Assembly (NCBI GenBank): GCA_037447655.1
Contig: JBBHKE010001197.1
Coordinates: 208,547 to 272,546, forward strand
Reading direction: 5' to 3'
DNA length: 64,000 nucleotides
Source of the DNA: Zygnema cylindricum
Taxonomy: Eukaryota; Streptophyta; Zygnematophyceae; Zygnematales; Zygnemataceae
Under the pieces are notes generated by a model that saw only the letters and a list, made by a program, of their open reading frames with translations, made no database searches and had not been told where the DNA came from. Within the stretch, counting starts at the first letter, position 1; the number at the start of each line of letters is the position of its first letter. The translations under genes and the position numbers were made by a program. Shown in pieces: positions 45,903-57,800 of the stretch.

Positions 45903-47026
45903 ATTCACACTACCAATTTATGTCGATGTACAGTCGGCCGCGAACTGAAACATAAAATCAAAATGATGTCGACGCCAGCGTGGATTCGAACGCGAATCTA
46001 CGACCACGAAGCACACAGACAAATGGACGATCTGGATGCGAACTGCACCTGTCGACGCTGATTGGTCCATTTTAAGTCGTGGACCCTTGGAGGTCGCACG
46101 CATTCACATGTAGCGTAGGAAGGGTTTTTATCCTTAGGCTGTAGATTTTGTAACGCAAGGCATATGATTCTGGTCGCCTATTGGCCAGAATCCAAACTAG
46201 GGGCAGACGACTACATAGAACGCATGTATGTACAGTAAGTTAGACGCTCAGCTGTAGACTTTTTACGTAGTGAATTTTAGGTGAATTCGGTGCTCACAAT
46301 TTCAAGAGCACAAGAATTCATGTTTTCATTCTTTCTTTTTCTCAGTTTGGAAGATTTGACCTAAACTTTGAGGATTTTTCTTGTGAAATTGTCAGGATAG
46401 TTTTAGTGACTATTTTTCTGGTCATTAAGCGTTCTGCTGCTTAGCTCTTACTTTCTTTCTTTGTAATCTGCCTTGCAATTTAATCTACGCGGCTCAAGCC
46501 AAAGCCTAACCGGTTTCCCTTCACTTCTTCGCTAGTCCTATAAAGCGGATTGCTGCTCAGCCTTCTTTCTCAGGCTGTTGCTGAACCTTGGATTGTGATT
46601 GGAAAGTTTTGGGTTTGCTTGTGTGGTTTACTAGGGGATAGTGGATTAGGGTTGGCTTTCCTTATATGTCTTGTGTGTGACTAAATGTGATTATCTCAGA
46701 TTTGCTCGCAGTTTGCTACATTTTCAGTTTTTGTGTTGTGATATTGAGTTAAATCTTTATTTATTGAACTCCTGTAAGGAATATAAACTGACCAAGGAGC
46801 CTAGTGGCTATCTGTTGGCTTAATAATAAACCGATCCTCCTAGCTTCTTCTCTCATCCTACCTTGATTTTTCTGGTGATATGTTTATTTGCTGCTTGCTG
46901 CTTGTATATAATTAATCTCACTTGTTTTCTGAGATTTTCATGACTTTCTCGCTTATTTCGTTATCATTTATCTTTCAGCTGGTAGTGTTGCATGTTTATC
47001 ATAATCTTTGTCACATGCACGACATC
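45903..47026. other. Unassigned, leader-like sequence
   Basis: No coding region recognised. CT-rich and T-rich blocks with AATAATAAACC near 46821 look like an LTR R/U5 or 5' leader, but no paired copy is in the window. It ends where Copia-6 gag resumes. Confidence 0.4.
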
Positions 47027-47473
47027 CTACTTTTTCCTTCCTTTTGCATCTAATGGTCTTTTGTCTTCTCCTGTAAGTATTTTCCACAATTTCTTTGGAG
47101 TAAAGGTTCCTTGAATATATCTCATCCATACTGGATAATTATTTCCATTTAAGATAATAGTCTTAGAAGACACCTTATAATCTGACTCTTCATATGAACT
47201 TGACTCATCATCATCATCAAAAAAGGGTACTTTCATTTTGCCCCTTTTACTCTTCTTAGAACTCTCATCATCTGAATTGCCCCCAAAGGTAGGAGTTTTA
47301 TCGAAAGATTGTCCATCTCTTTTTGCCTGGAGAAATTCGTAAAGTTCCTCCATAGTTATTGGATCAAACTGAATTGTGAGACTCTCCTTCGCCATTGATA
47401 GACTCTCTGATTCTCCAACTCCAAAAGTGACTTCAGTGTCTTCTCTCTTTGCGGAAAAATCCTCCACCATCAC
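47027..47473 (-). pseudogene. Copia-6 gag, N-terminal part
   Basis: The minus-strand frame from 47473 is acidic (DDDDESSSYEESD), then has TIILNGNNYPVWMRYIQGTF and LWKILTGEDKRP, the copia gag start seen also in Copia-1 (VVFNGSNYPSW). It stops matching at about 47027, where foreign DNA begins. Confidence 0.82.
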
Positions 47474-47518
47474 CTATAAACTCTTAGTCAATTCTCAACT
47501 CCAATCTAAATAAACACT

Positions 47519-47530
47519 GCTCCGATACCA
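47519..47530 (-). other. Copia-6 primer-binding site
   Basis: On the minus strand TGGTATCGGAGC lies two bases after the 5' LTR end, identical to the Copia-1 site and complementary to the 3' end of initiator tRNA-Met. Confidence 0.88.
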
Positions 47531-47532
47531 AA

Positions 47533-48201
47533 TGATAGGAATAAGAGACAATCGGAATGCGCTCACAAATACTTAAATGTCTTAATGCGGAAGCGAAACT
47601 GAGATCAAATCAAACATTATAAAACATTGAAATCTCATAATCCAAGATAGAGAGAAATTAAATACTCAATAACATAAGCTCATATTAACTCAATCCTTAA
47701 ACATTACACTTCTCTTAATTCATTCCTCCTTAATTGACTCTTGATTGATTCCTAAATTGTTATATCTAACTCACACGATTGGCTTTTTAACTTATCTGTA
47801 GAAACAATATAGAACACTAACTCTAGAAGTGTCTAAATGTACTTAGACGTAAATGTGGTACAAAACAAAATGAAACTACTAGAAACCAAACTTACAATGC
47901 TGTACGACAAAATTAACTTATGCGAAACGAACATACTAGATGTACGTCGCGTGAAATAAAACTTCCCGAAGTATTAATCTAGAACTTAACCGAAACGAAA
48001 TCAAATCTAATCGTGTACGTGTGAAAAGTATACGAACGAAATAAAACATCAAAATATACGAAACAAAACCGAATTCGCAAACCGACGCACGGAGTACTAA
48101 ATGAAACCAAACTAATTACGCGAAGTGACGAGAGACCAAATCTAAACCACAATAAATACGAACCAACGTAAACGTAGATTCAAAAATTGTACGTCTTAAC
48201 A
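47533..48201 (-). repeat. Copia-6 5' LTR
   Basis: 669 bp, minus strand, TGTTAAGACG to CCTATCA, followed on the plus strand by the AAACT duplication at 48202-48206. Confidence 0.93.
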
Positions 48202-48206
48202 AAACT

Positions 48207-48953
48207 GAACCCTGATAATACCATTGAGAGATATAAGGCTCGGTTGGTAGCAAAAGTGTTCACCCAAAAAGAAGCGATAGATTATTAGGAGACTTTTGCT
48301 CCGGTGGTTTGGTTCCCATCAATAAGGATTCCCCTCACTCCAGCGGCAGCAAAAGACATGGAAATACACAAGATGGATATTAAGACCGCCTTCTTCAATG
48401 GTGAGCTAGAGGAAGAAATCGCCATTCGCCAACCACAGGGGTTTGTAGAGGAAGGAGAGAAGAGCAAAGTTTGCCGAATCATGAAGTCCTTATATGGACT
48501 AAAGCTAGCTCCTTGACAATGGAATAAAAAACTAGATGTGTTTCTCACCAGCATGGGATATATCCGTATCAGTTTTGACCATTTTATTTATATGTTTGAG
48601 GATGAGAATGGTGTTGTTTTCATTGCAATTTATATGGATGATTTGTTGGTGTTAAGTAAGTATATAGAAAAGATCAATAAGCTAAAGAAAGAACTTAGAC
48701 GCGGATTTGACATGAAGGATTTAAGGGACGCAAGATACATCTTAAAAATTCAAATGGAATGAGATAGAAAAAAAAAAGATTATCAGTCTTACTTAGAAAG
48801 AAGCTATATGAAATATGTTTGAGAAATTCCTGATTGAAATGGCAAACAATTGTCCCCTTCCCATCGACTTGAAAAAAATAAGTGATGGGAGTGTAGAAGG
48901 AGTGATAATATTAGATGATCAAATGAGAATAGAAGAAAGACAGTTTATGAATT
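48207..48953 (+). pseudogene. Copia-2b reverse transcriptase, main part
   Basis: It continues the frame broken at 36364: NPDNTIERYKARLVAKVF, a stop, ETFAPVVWFPSIRI, MDIKTAFFNGELEEE, SLYGLKLAP, stop, IYMDD in place of YVDD, and FDMKDLRDARYIL, then stops and frameshifts. It ends at about 48953 without RNase H or LTR. Confidence 0.9.
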
Positions 48954-51900
48954 TCACGTGCAAACTTACTACTTAATTCTATAAAGTGAAAATGACGTTT
49001 CGTACTAAAATTGTATGAAACGAGCCATAGCGCGTACCAAAAATACTTAATGACTCATTAGTACTTTATAAATTTTATGCCTGAAATTACACTTCTAATT
49101 TGACTATTAACCCGCTACGACGAACACTCATCTGCTATTTTGACCTCAAGCTGTCGCTTATATTTCCCAATCGCAATAACTTTTCAAATTCAACTCCAAT
49201 TTTGGCGATTCTTTTGAGGATGTATACGAAATTTGTAATTCTATATTCCAAAATCTTAAATACTCATTTATGCAAAATTTCCATCCTTAGTAAATGTTAC
49301 ATCATCCATTTTTTATTTTTAACTGACCTCAGTTTAAAACATATTTCACTCGTAAAACGGATGTCAAGTTCGTGTGCCTTCCAAGCACGCCAACTTATAT
49401 CCTAGATTGCCGGAACCCCTTTTTCCCGTATGGTCATCGGCTTATAGATGTTGAGGCGTAACAGAACAGCCGAGATTCCTCTGTTTTCCACAATGAGCGC
49501 GACACAATTTGGTTTATGCCTAACAGAGGCAGGACGACCAAGTTATTCTACTCCCAAGATTGCAATTTCACCACCTTCAAACAGTTTCCCACATCCCTAG
49601 CGGAGGGTACATTGTTGATTTTCACGTAAATTTTAATATTTCAATCTAGATTATGATGTAAGACATCAGTTGGTCTTTATTTTAGGTCTAACCGGCTTTC
49701 GGTTCATTAATTACCTTAGGTTAAAGTTCGGCATTTCAGTGCAAACTAATTTCCTTTTGATAGAATTAGTGGATCCGATTTGCAATCTCAGTTCCAGACT
49801 TAGCCAGAGGCTCAAGTATAACTTTTAGAACTTTTTGCTTTGCGTGTGGTACGACCTTATTTGTCCTATATCAGTTTGATAGCAATTGCTATTTGCTTAT
49901 TGGCTCGTTGTATTGCGTTGACCTTTTGGATATGAAACTAGACAAACTATGTTGTATAAGGCATTTGGGGTCGAATGAGGCAGGTTGCTGTTTTAGTACT
50001 ATCTTTGAGAAAACCTTTAGAAAATTCCAGCAAACTTCTTTTTTGAAAAATTTTGTTTGTTATGTGATTGTGACCCTATTGCCATCTTCGATTGCATTTG
50101 TTCTTTGTGGAAATCGTAGTTCGGTTGGGTAGTTGGCACTATCTTTCCTTTTTGGGCGATTTGGGACTTGTGGCTATTTGATACCGAGAGGGGTCTTCCT
50201 GGTTCCAGGTTGTGGAAACCGAGGAGTTAAGGAGGACATTACCTATTTCGGTGTCTTGAGGAGAGATTGCGTCTCCTCTTGTTATCAGCGTTGCCTTTGG
50301 TGGTATGTTGAGCTCGCTTCTTATTATTCTAAATTCTATCTTTATCTCTATTTTTTTTCTAGGGCAAGGTGATATTGTTAATTATGAATCAGCTAATTAT
50401 TCTTATATATATATCCGTTATTTTTTGTGGAAGTGCCTTTGTTCCCTCTTTGGTAGTCCATTTTGGGCTTCGGTTGGGATTCAGCCGGGGTCGGCAACCA
50501 AAATCATTTGGACCTGAACAGTGGGTATTGAGGGAATCATGATTAGACTTCCTACAGAGCATGGAATCTTTGTAAGACTTCTTGCGGAGCAACACAGTAC
50601 TTAAACAGCCACCTGTCTCTTTCGGCCTAGAGGGGATAAGAGCTTCAGTTTAGCGAACCTCATCTTATTTGGAGGAGTTATGGTTGCAATTTGGGTATAT
50701 TTTTTGATCATTCATTACTTCAAGGGAGGAGGAGAGGTTCAGGAGAAAGGCGTTTTGGATAACGGATTTGGAGAGTAGGATAGACTAGAGGTACTAGTAT
50801 TGGATCGTGAGTCTCAGATGTCCGAGGAATACGTCCCGGTTGCATCTTTTTTTGATTCTCCGCTAAAGAGCTAGTGTGGACGTCCTCTCCTACCCCTCCA
50901 ACTAGCCTAACTCCTGAGCAGTTCCCATTGTCGACCGAGGCTGCCAAAGCCCAAGCTCGGGAAAGGAAGAAGTCGTCTCTTATTGCTTGCCATTGTCTGC
51001 CGAGGTTGCGAGCGCCCAAGCTGTGGAAAGGAATAAGTCGTCTCCTATTGCTCGCCAGAATGGGTTGGCCCATAACGAGACATTTTTGGGACACTTCCCT
51101 GAAGTTGGGCTTTATACTAGGGTTAAGGTTCCTAAGCTTCAGATCCCAATAGACCTTGAGATTTTGGCGGATCCTGGTAGGCCGAGTCGAAAAGAGCTGT
51201 TGGCCCTTCACAATTTAAACCAGTTGAAGGTGAAAAAGGGGTTCGTTCAAAGAGTAGCCTGCACCGATTGAGCGCTCGTAGTTAGGCCGGTAGGAGGGGT
51301 AGTGGAGATTCGGAGTAGCTCTTCAAAACTCAGTTCTTCTAAGTCTGCACCAGAGCAAAATTGGAGGGATCCTACTTCACATCCCCCGGTAGCTCAATCC
51401 TAGAACATGGTCACCAGCAGGCCGTCCAAGGGTCGCACTACTTCTTGTAACCAGGAATGAACCAGCAAGCAAAGCTCCCAAGAGATCTGGAGGGGGAAAA
51501 TATTTGATCACAGCGACAGCAAAGGCTGGTTCACTTCCATGGTTAAGAAAGAGATGTTCCCTCCTCCCACAACAGCCGCAAATGAAAAGTCCCCTCCAAA
51601 TACCCCAACCGTTCGACCTTTGGGGGGGATTCTGGAAGACAAAACCTGCCGATCAAGAGGTATCGTGTCTAGGTATAGCAAACTTGACCAGGGTAGTCAG
51701 CAAGGCTTAGTAATTGGTAAATGTTTTGGCCACAGAAGGTAAGGCTAAGGCAGGGGCCGGACCCGTCAACGTAGATTGGAAAGTAGTAGAGGCTAAAAGA
51801 CGAAATTCGTGGGAACAGGAGTTGAACCTTATTTAAGAACCGTGGCGTAGGTCCACTAGGCTTCTCAGCGAGCAGATGCTCACTTTCTCGGAGGACCAGT

Positions 51901-52090
51901 TGAGGGAACAAATTCCATCTTGGGGACGCCACTAGGGATGCCTACCTCCGAGACTGATCGGGATACGCCTCTTCAATGGGAAGGGGGGGAAACCACACAG
52001 ATACCCCTCTTCATCAAGAGGGGGGGGAAACCACAAGACCAAATGGGAAAGGTTTGGGTGTAGATTCCCGTCTTGAACGTGCTGCTTCTT
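48954..52090. other. Unassigned sequence, possibly decayed coding DNA
   Basis: No known domain recognised. Two neighbouring plus-strand frames (50987-51271, VKVPKLQIPIDLEILADPG; 51504-51742, MVKKEMFPPPTTAAN) have a protein-like composition and may be remnants of one element's ORF. 49000-50900 shows nothing I can support. Confidence 0.4.
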
Positions 52091-52879
52091 AATTAAATGA
52101 CAAAGTTTGCCTATTTATACAAATGCTCTCTGGGAGAGAGGCGACTACCTACCAAAATTCTAAGTCCTATTTCCTCTCTAAAACCCTTTTTAGTAAAATA
52201 CGGTCCAATCATAAGACTGTACCATACATGAAGTACAAGTACCGGAGTACTTTATGTATGGTAACTCTTCTACATGGCCAAAACAGTGACATTTGTCACA
52301 TCCGGATTTGTTGTCTTGCTCTTCGAAGATTCCGAAAACCCGTACGATGCTGCCACGTGTTATTCGAAGTGGCGGCTTGCAGAAAACAAAAAAAATGCCC
52401 TTTCCGCGATATTGGCTCCTATCACGGCAGTTCCATGAAGTCCAGATTGAATATTTGTCGTTTAAATAAAAGTTCGCAGCATTTATTTCGTGCGGTACTA
52501 TAGTACACAACTTGTTCTATGTTCTATCATACTATTTATTAGTTAAACAAAATATCCTATTTGTAAACATTTATATAACTGTCAAACCCTATAAAACTCA
52601 TCCATAGACCAAGACTTAAAGGACAAAGCTAATTGCTACTAGGTTTGACAAACCGTAGGTACCAAGATCAATTCTTGGGTCTGTCAGACTCCTTTTTGGT
52701 AAATCTACCAGTTTCTACCCTTGTCACTCTAAAAGACCTACGCAGCCATGACTCTAACTCCCTATCCAAGCTTTCAATGACTGTAACAAGTGTGGGGGCT
52801 TGGAGAAGGGAGTTAGAGGCAGACCTCCTATTCCTTTTTCTATTCTAAAACAAACCTAGATAATACACAAATATCAACA
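52091..52879 (-). repeat. Copia-7 3' LTR, truncated
   Basis: On the minus strand it starts TGTTGATATT after a GGGAG tract and matches the 5' LTR up to about 52091 (TTAATTAAAT...), where unrelated sequence begins. About 400 bp are missing. Confidence 0.88.
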
Positions 52880-52892
52880 CTCCCTTAATTTT

Positions 52893-53564
52893 CTAATCTT
52901 GTATTCTTCTCAGCTTAAAAAAAAGAAAACAAAACTCCCCCCTTTTTTTTCTTTTTCTTTTTCTTTTCCTCTCATAAAACTTTAAGTGACTACCCCCGTG
53001 TTTATAGAAGTATATTAGACAAGCCAAAAAAAACCTTGCAGCTTGTTTATCAAATATTTTATTTAGCATCCCATTTTTCATAAATCCGAACAAAGATTTT
53101 ATCCACCTCATCTCTTTTCCATCCACACAAAATCCATTTTTCTTCTTGCAATTCAAACAGCCAGCCCCATCTCCAATGTGCAACACACACCTTGATGCTA
53201 ACCCTTTTACATGCACACCTACATAGATGGCGTCACTCCCATTAATGATGTTATAACCATTACCCCCCAAATCTATCTTTATATCAAGAGTCCCCACTAA
53301 GTTCCTCATAAAATCTACATCTTCCGAACTCATATTTTTATCCATGATAATTACCCCATTTTTTGAACTTTCCTCACTCTCTCCCACGGAATTATTTCCA
53401 CTGTCACTTTCTATTGTTATTCCCAAAATATTTTTCTCCTCCCCTAAAATTTTAATCAAATATTCCTCTTCTCCCCAACCCTTTAGAGCCCCTTTTAGAT
53501 TTACTTTTCCCTTTTCCTTGGAATCCGTTGAAGTCTCCTTTTCCGACCAGTTTTCTGTTTCCAA
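52893..53564 (-). pseudogene. Copia-7 residual pol (RT/RNase H scraps)
   Basis: A 223-codon minus-strand frame joins short remnants that align with Copia-2 in order: ILGITIESD (ILGIQMERD), GVIIMDKNMSSEDVDFMRNL, SDAIYVGVHVKGLASRCVLH, CLNCKKK, KEMRWIKSLFGFM and FDKQAA. The catalytic RT box is absent. The C-terminus becomes a Lys/Arg run (ERKRKRKRKKR) from CT-rich DNA. It is a deletion chimera that has stayed open; activity is unlikely. Confidence 0.7.
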
Positions 53565-53621
53565 AATATCTATGAAACTATCCTCAATAATTTGAACTCC
53601 CTTAATTTTATCCTCTCTCTT

Positions 53622-54786
53622 TTATTCCCTTATACCTCCAAAAAAACACTGTTGCTTTCGTGGAATTTTTGTGTGTTTTTCTTTCTTTCCCATATTACCG
53701 ATGCAAAGAAGCTCCAAAATATCTTCATCCTCGTTCTCCTCTTCCCCTTGTTCCTCCTCATCAACATTCCAACTTCTAAATTCCTCTAAACAATGACACT
53801 CCTCCATAAAGTGACCTGGCTCCCTACAAAAGAAGCAATCCCCTTTTTCAAAACTCCCCTTTCTTTCCTCTTCCTCTCTTTCCACCAATATTCCGATAAG
53901 GTTTACCTTTGTCTTTCTTCCTCTCATCATGATTCCGATCGTCACTGCTGTTCCTCTCATTACGCTTCTGCCAATCACCACCAGCTGTTAGTGCATTCAC
54001 CCTGTTACTTCCTCTAAGAAGCTCTAAAGTGCTTTCCCTCACAAAAATTATCCCCATGGTAATGCTCCAAGTGTATAAAGAGCCATTCATTTCCTACATA
54101 TGGTTAATGATGTTTTTTTACTCATTTTGGAGTTTCATGATTAGTGTTTTAATCTTCCTCTCCTCATATTCTACATATCCCGCACTAGCAAGCTTAACAT
54201 ATATTGCAGCAATATCATTGCAAAACTCTATCATGCTAACGCCTTTATAACCATAGGCCTATATTTCCTGTTTTACTAACTGCTGCCTTTGTATAGTCTC
54301 ACTCTTATAAATCTGTTTTAGTGTTTCCTAGATTTCTGAAGACTCAGTTAGAGTTAAATGAGTGATTGTATAGAGTTAGACACATTTCTAAGCATGAGAT
54401 ATTTTGCTATAGTAATCTTACTGTCAGTTTCTTCAGTTTTAGTTATAACCCCTATAAGTGGGACCGTAGCCGAGAGCCTAGCTCCCCTCATCATAGGTAT
54501 TCCTTTTCCTTTCTTCCCTTTTCCCCCTTCCATGGCAATGATTTTTCCATCACCTTTCGTTGCATCTGAAATTTGGTTGGTTTTTCTGGGAAGCCCCAAA
54601 TGAATCTTCGTTGTGAGCTCCACCAAAGCCTACTGGCGGACACCTCACTTGTCTCAAAAAATTTCTCAATAAGTGATTTTCGAAAAGCAATCCCTCTATC
54701 GTAAACTCCCAGTAAGTGAAGTCTGTTCGATCAAACATAGGCACCCTAGATGGTGGGCCCATAACCTGAAACTCTAAGACCTCCAT
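53622..54786 (-). pseudogene. Copia-7 gag, starting in the LTR
   Basis: ATG 54786 is 20 bases inside the LTR. The frame crosses into the primer-binding site as MEVLEFQVMGPPSRVPMF, then FTYWEFTIEGLL. A TAA ends it near 54550; further gag in another frame includes KGKGIPMM and a zinc knuckle CFFCREPGHFMEEC (intact CX2CX4HX4C, about 53840-53800), then an acidic block. Frameshifted, but its start region is the best preserved of the group. Confidence 0.82.
54752..54766 (-). other. Copia-7 primer-binding site (half-tRNA type)
   Basis: The minus strand reads GGTTATGGGCCCACC, identical to Copia-2, immediately after the LTR. Confidence 0.87.
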
Positions 54787-55952
54787 TGGTCCTCAAAAAA
54801 GGCAACTCTTAAGAAGCTTACCTCGTTAATGCCGACTCCAAGTTTATACAAACCCAAATGATTGACCCCTTGAAAATCAGAACATCAATACAACTTTACC
54901 CCTGTGAAATAAGACTTTTTAAGTGCTCAGTTCCACCACAAAATGCAAAGTTAGAATATGAGTTTTGGACATATTCTCCCACTTTGACTTTCCCTTAGAA
55001 ATGCAGCCACCCTGGAAAGAAAAAACTCTGACCGACTACTCTCCTCTGTAGCCTAGACTCCCTTGAGTTCGCAGCAAAAAGAATCAATGAATTTGGTCAA
55101 CCGAGTGAGTTGTAATTAAATTGCAAAGTTTGCCAATTTATTCAAATGGTCTTTGGGAGAGAGGAGACTACCTACCAAAAATTCTAAGTCCTATTTCCTC
55201 TCTAAAACTCATTCTACTGAATTACGGTCCAATCATAGGACTGTACCGTACATGAAGTACAAGTACCAGAGTACTTTAAGTACGGTAACTGTACTACATG
55301 TCCAAGACAATGACATTTTTCACATCCGGATTTGTTGTCTTGCTCTCCAAAGATTCCGAAAACATGTACGATGCTGCCATGTGTTATCCGGAGTGGCGGC
55401 TTCCAAAAAACGCCAAAAATGCCCTTTCCGCGATATCGACTCCTATCACGGCAGTTCGATGAAGTCCATATTGAATATTTGTCGTTGAAATAAATGTTCG
55501 CAGCATTTATTCGTGCGATACTATAGTACACAACTTGTTCTATGTTCTACTGTACTATTTATTAGTTAAACAAAATATCCTATTCGTAAACGTTTATACA
55601 ACTATCAAACCCTATATTACTCATCCATAGTCAAAGACTTAACTGATATAACTATCAAACCCTATATAACTCATCCATAGTCCAAGACTTAACTGACAAA
55701 GCTAACTGCTACTGGGTTTGACAAACCATAGGTACTAAGATCAAGTCCTGGGTCGGTCAGACTCTTTTTTGGTAAATCTACTAGTTTCTACCCCTGTCTC
55801 TCTAGAAGACCTACGCAGCCATGACTGTAACTCCCTATCCAAGTCTTCAGAGACTAAAACAAGTGTGGGGGCTTTGAGAAGGGAGTTAGAGGTAGACCGC
55901 CTATTTCTTTTTTTATTCTAAAACAGACCTAGAAAATACACAAATATCAACA
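54767..55952 (-). repeat. Copia-7 5' LTR
   Basis: 1186 bp on the minus strand, TGTTGATATT to ATGGAGGTCTTAGAGTTTCA. A direct repeat of about 45 bp (ACTATCAAACCCTATAT...ACTCATCCATAGTC) is present near 55600-55690, once only in the 3' LTR. Confidence 0.9.
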
Positions 55953-56138
55953 AGCCACTCTTCCTCCATCGCTTCCACATTCACCCCAATTAGTTTTTGT
56001 TTTAGTTTCCCAATTAATTTGAGGATTATGTTCACTCAACCAAGGCTTCCCTAGTTTCACTCTCCAAATTCATTATTTCACACACAACATTCATTTTATG
56101 ACTTTTGATTTCAACTCCTATTGTGTCAGTTTGTAAAT

Positions 56139-57343
56139 CTAATGTGGACTATTACCATTTGCCACTTGAACATGTAAATTTTTTCCCTTTATGACTGTAG
56201 GAATTATATTTTCCTCTACAAAATTTTGTGAATTATAATTATAGGTGGCACTTGAATCTTCAATAACACTTAATGGTTTTCCTTCTATCAAAGAGTCTAA
56301 TCTAATCAAATTGTGTCTGGTGTATGTCCTACCATAGGTCTGTCCTACCATAGGTCTGTTGATAAGAATTTTATTAGGAGGATTGTTAAAACTTGAGTGT
56401 AGTCAAAATCAAAACAAATTCAACTATTCTAGCCTTTCCATTCATTAGCTTGCCCTACAAAGTTAACTCTTTGATACCTAGATGCGGTTGACTAAAATGA
56501 GGAATTTCAGCTAGTCTCTTATGGGCTTCATACTCATCTAGGTATAATGTAATATATTCCTAAAGACCTTCACTAACATCAACTAATTTAAGACTCAATA
56601 TTAGTACAAACCTTAGCGTAATGATCTGGACCTCCACATTTCAAACAAGTGACATTCTTTTTAGGTTTTGTGCTTTGTTTGCTGAAATGTCCCTACTCTC
56701 TAAAATTATAACAATTAATATTATTCAATTGTGCACACTTAAAAGCTTTATGACCCTATTTTGGGCGGACAGTGCATGTGGGAAAGATAAGATTAGGTTT
56801 TTAACATTAATGCTTGATTTATCACTCTTAATGTATCTTTCTATATTGTGAAATTTGTTTCCTGCATTAACACTCTCTCCACCCCTCTGATTCTCCATGA
56901 TACCCCCTGATGATAGTTTGCTTGTTCAAAAGACGTGCATTAACACTCTATCCACTCCGTTATTCCGCCTTAAAGTAGTTTGCCTATTTAGAAGACCTGC
57001 ATTCAAACCTTCTTCCTCAAATTCTTCTTCACCCAACTTTAATAATTAATTGAAATTACCTCATACTGATTTGGTTTCCCAATTACACCCCAATTAATAT
57101 TCTAATTTCAATGCTTTATCTTGTAATTCTTTCAAATTATGACATTTCTAATGTTTTAGTTCCAATTCACAATAGGATTCAAATAACTTAAGAAATTCAA
57201 CTTAACCATTTTAGGATTCAGAAAATTTAAGAAATTCAACTTAGCCATTTTAGCAGTCAATGTGAATACTAGATGAGTCAAATTGCACAATATAATCTTT
57301 CATTGATCAAATGTGCTTATTGTTTAGCCACTTTTCTTCCATC
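56139..57343 (-). pseudogene. Ty3/gypsy gag-protease remnant
   Basis: On the minus strand: a decayed gag, a damaged first zinc knuckle (CYNFRE..GHFSKQS), an intact second one (CLKCGGPDHYAKVC near 56660-56620), then LIRLDSLIEGKPLSVIEDSSATYNY...FVEENIIPTV, the gypsy protease region with DSGAT changed to DSSAT. RT and integrase are not seen. The right edge is cut by the Copia-5 LTR. Confidence 0.68.
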
Positions 57344-57800
57344 TGTTAAGATTAAATATTGAGAACTCATTTAGCGACGAGACATTCTCGTAGCTAAAGT
57401 AGCGACGACCACCGACGAAGTAGTTACGTCGCTAGATATTTGAAGTGACGTAGAAATTGTTTGTTTGTTTCGTTTTGCCTAAGTTTCGGTTGTACCATAC
57501 AAGTGACATGGAAATTGTTGGTTGTTTCGGTTCACGTAAGGTCTAGTCGTACCGTGTAGTTGAAGTCGGTTTGAAGTTGACTTTTCTAGTCGTACCGTGT
57601 AGTTCAAGTCAATTCGCAATTATCGGTCGTATATTTTAGCACATTGACCCTTACGCGTTTCTAGTTGTGTACATATATATTTGATAAGGGTTAGTGGTTC
57701 ATTTTTCTTTTTGGAGGCGTAGATTATTATAGAAGAGTAGAAAGATCAACACCTAAAGGAGCTTTATTTTTTGGTTGCGTTACTCGCAACTCTTGCCAGT
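57344..57800 (+). repeat. Copia-5 5' LTR (end uncertain) and leader
   Basis: TGTTAAGATT agrees with the ten-base 3' LTR stub at 63680. A near-duplicate block CTAGTCGTACCGTGTAGTT occurs twice (about 57542 and 57586). The LTR end (perhaps GATCAACA at about 57751) and primer-binding site could not be fixed. Confidence 0.6.

Larger units (their letters stand above)
36365..48201 (-). mobile_element. Copia-6: minus-strand copia element with inserted DNA and an assembly gap
   Basis: LTRs are 36365-37033 (3') and 47533-48201 (5'), both 669 bp, with a perfect target duplication AAACT at 36360-36364 and 48202-48206. Gag N-terminus is at 47027-47473 and RT-RNase H at 37077-38375, both on the minus strand and closest to Copia-1. 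The central 38386-47020 is foreign DNA, and the missing protease-integrase was lost there. The 10-N gap means this middle may be mis-joined. Confidence 0.9.
34536..48953 (+). mobile_element. Copia-2b: copia remnant, split by Copia-6
   Basis: Parts are 34536-36364 (gag scrap, protease-integrase, RT start) and 48207-48953 (RT). Between them is Copia-6, flanked by AAACT. Both ends lack LTRs and the gag-protease join is deleted. Products are close to Copia-2 along their whole length. Confidence 0.88.
52091..55952 (-). mobile_element. Copia-7: minus-strand, internally deleted copia
   Basis: The 5' LTR is 54767-55952, the 3' LTR 52091-52879 (truncated at its U5 side). The internal region is only about 1.9 kb against 4.3 kb in Copia-2: gag and a shortened pol end, without protease, integrase or most of RT. 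The primer-binding site is intact. It would be non-autonomous. Confidence 0.88.

Noticed and set aside
50720-51742. Host gene with DUF-type protein
   Set aside because: Short plus-strand frames look protein-like but no family, start or splice pattern could be established.
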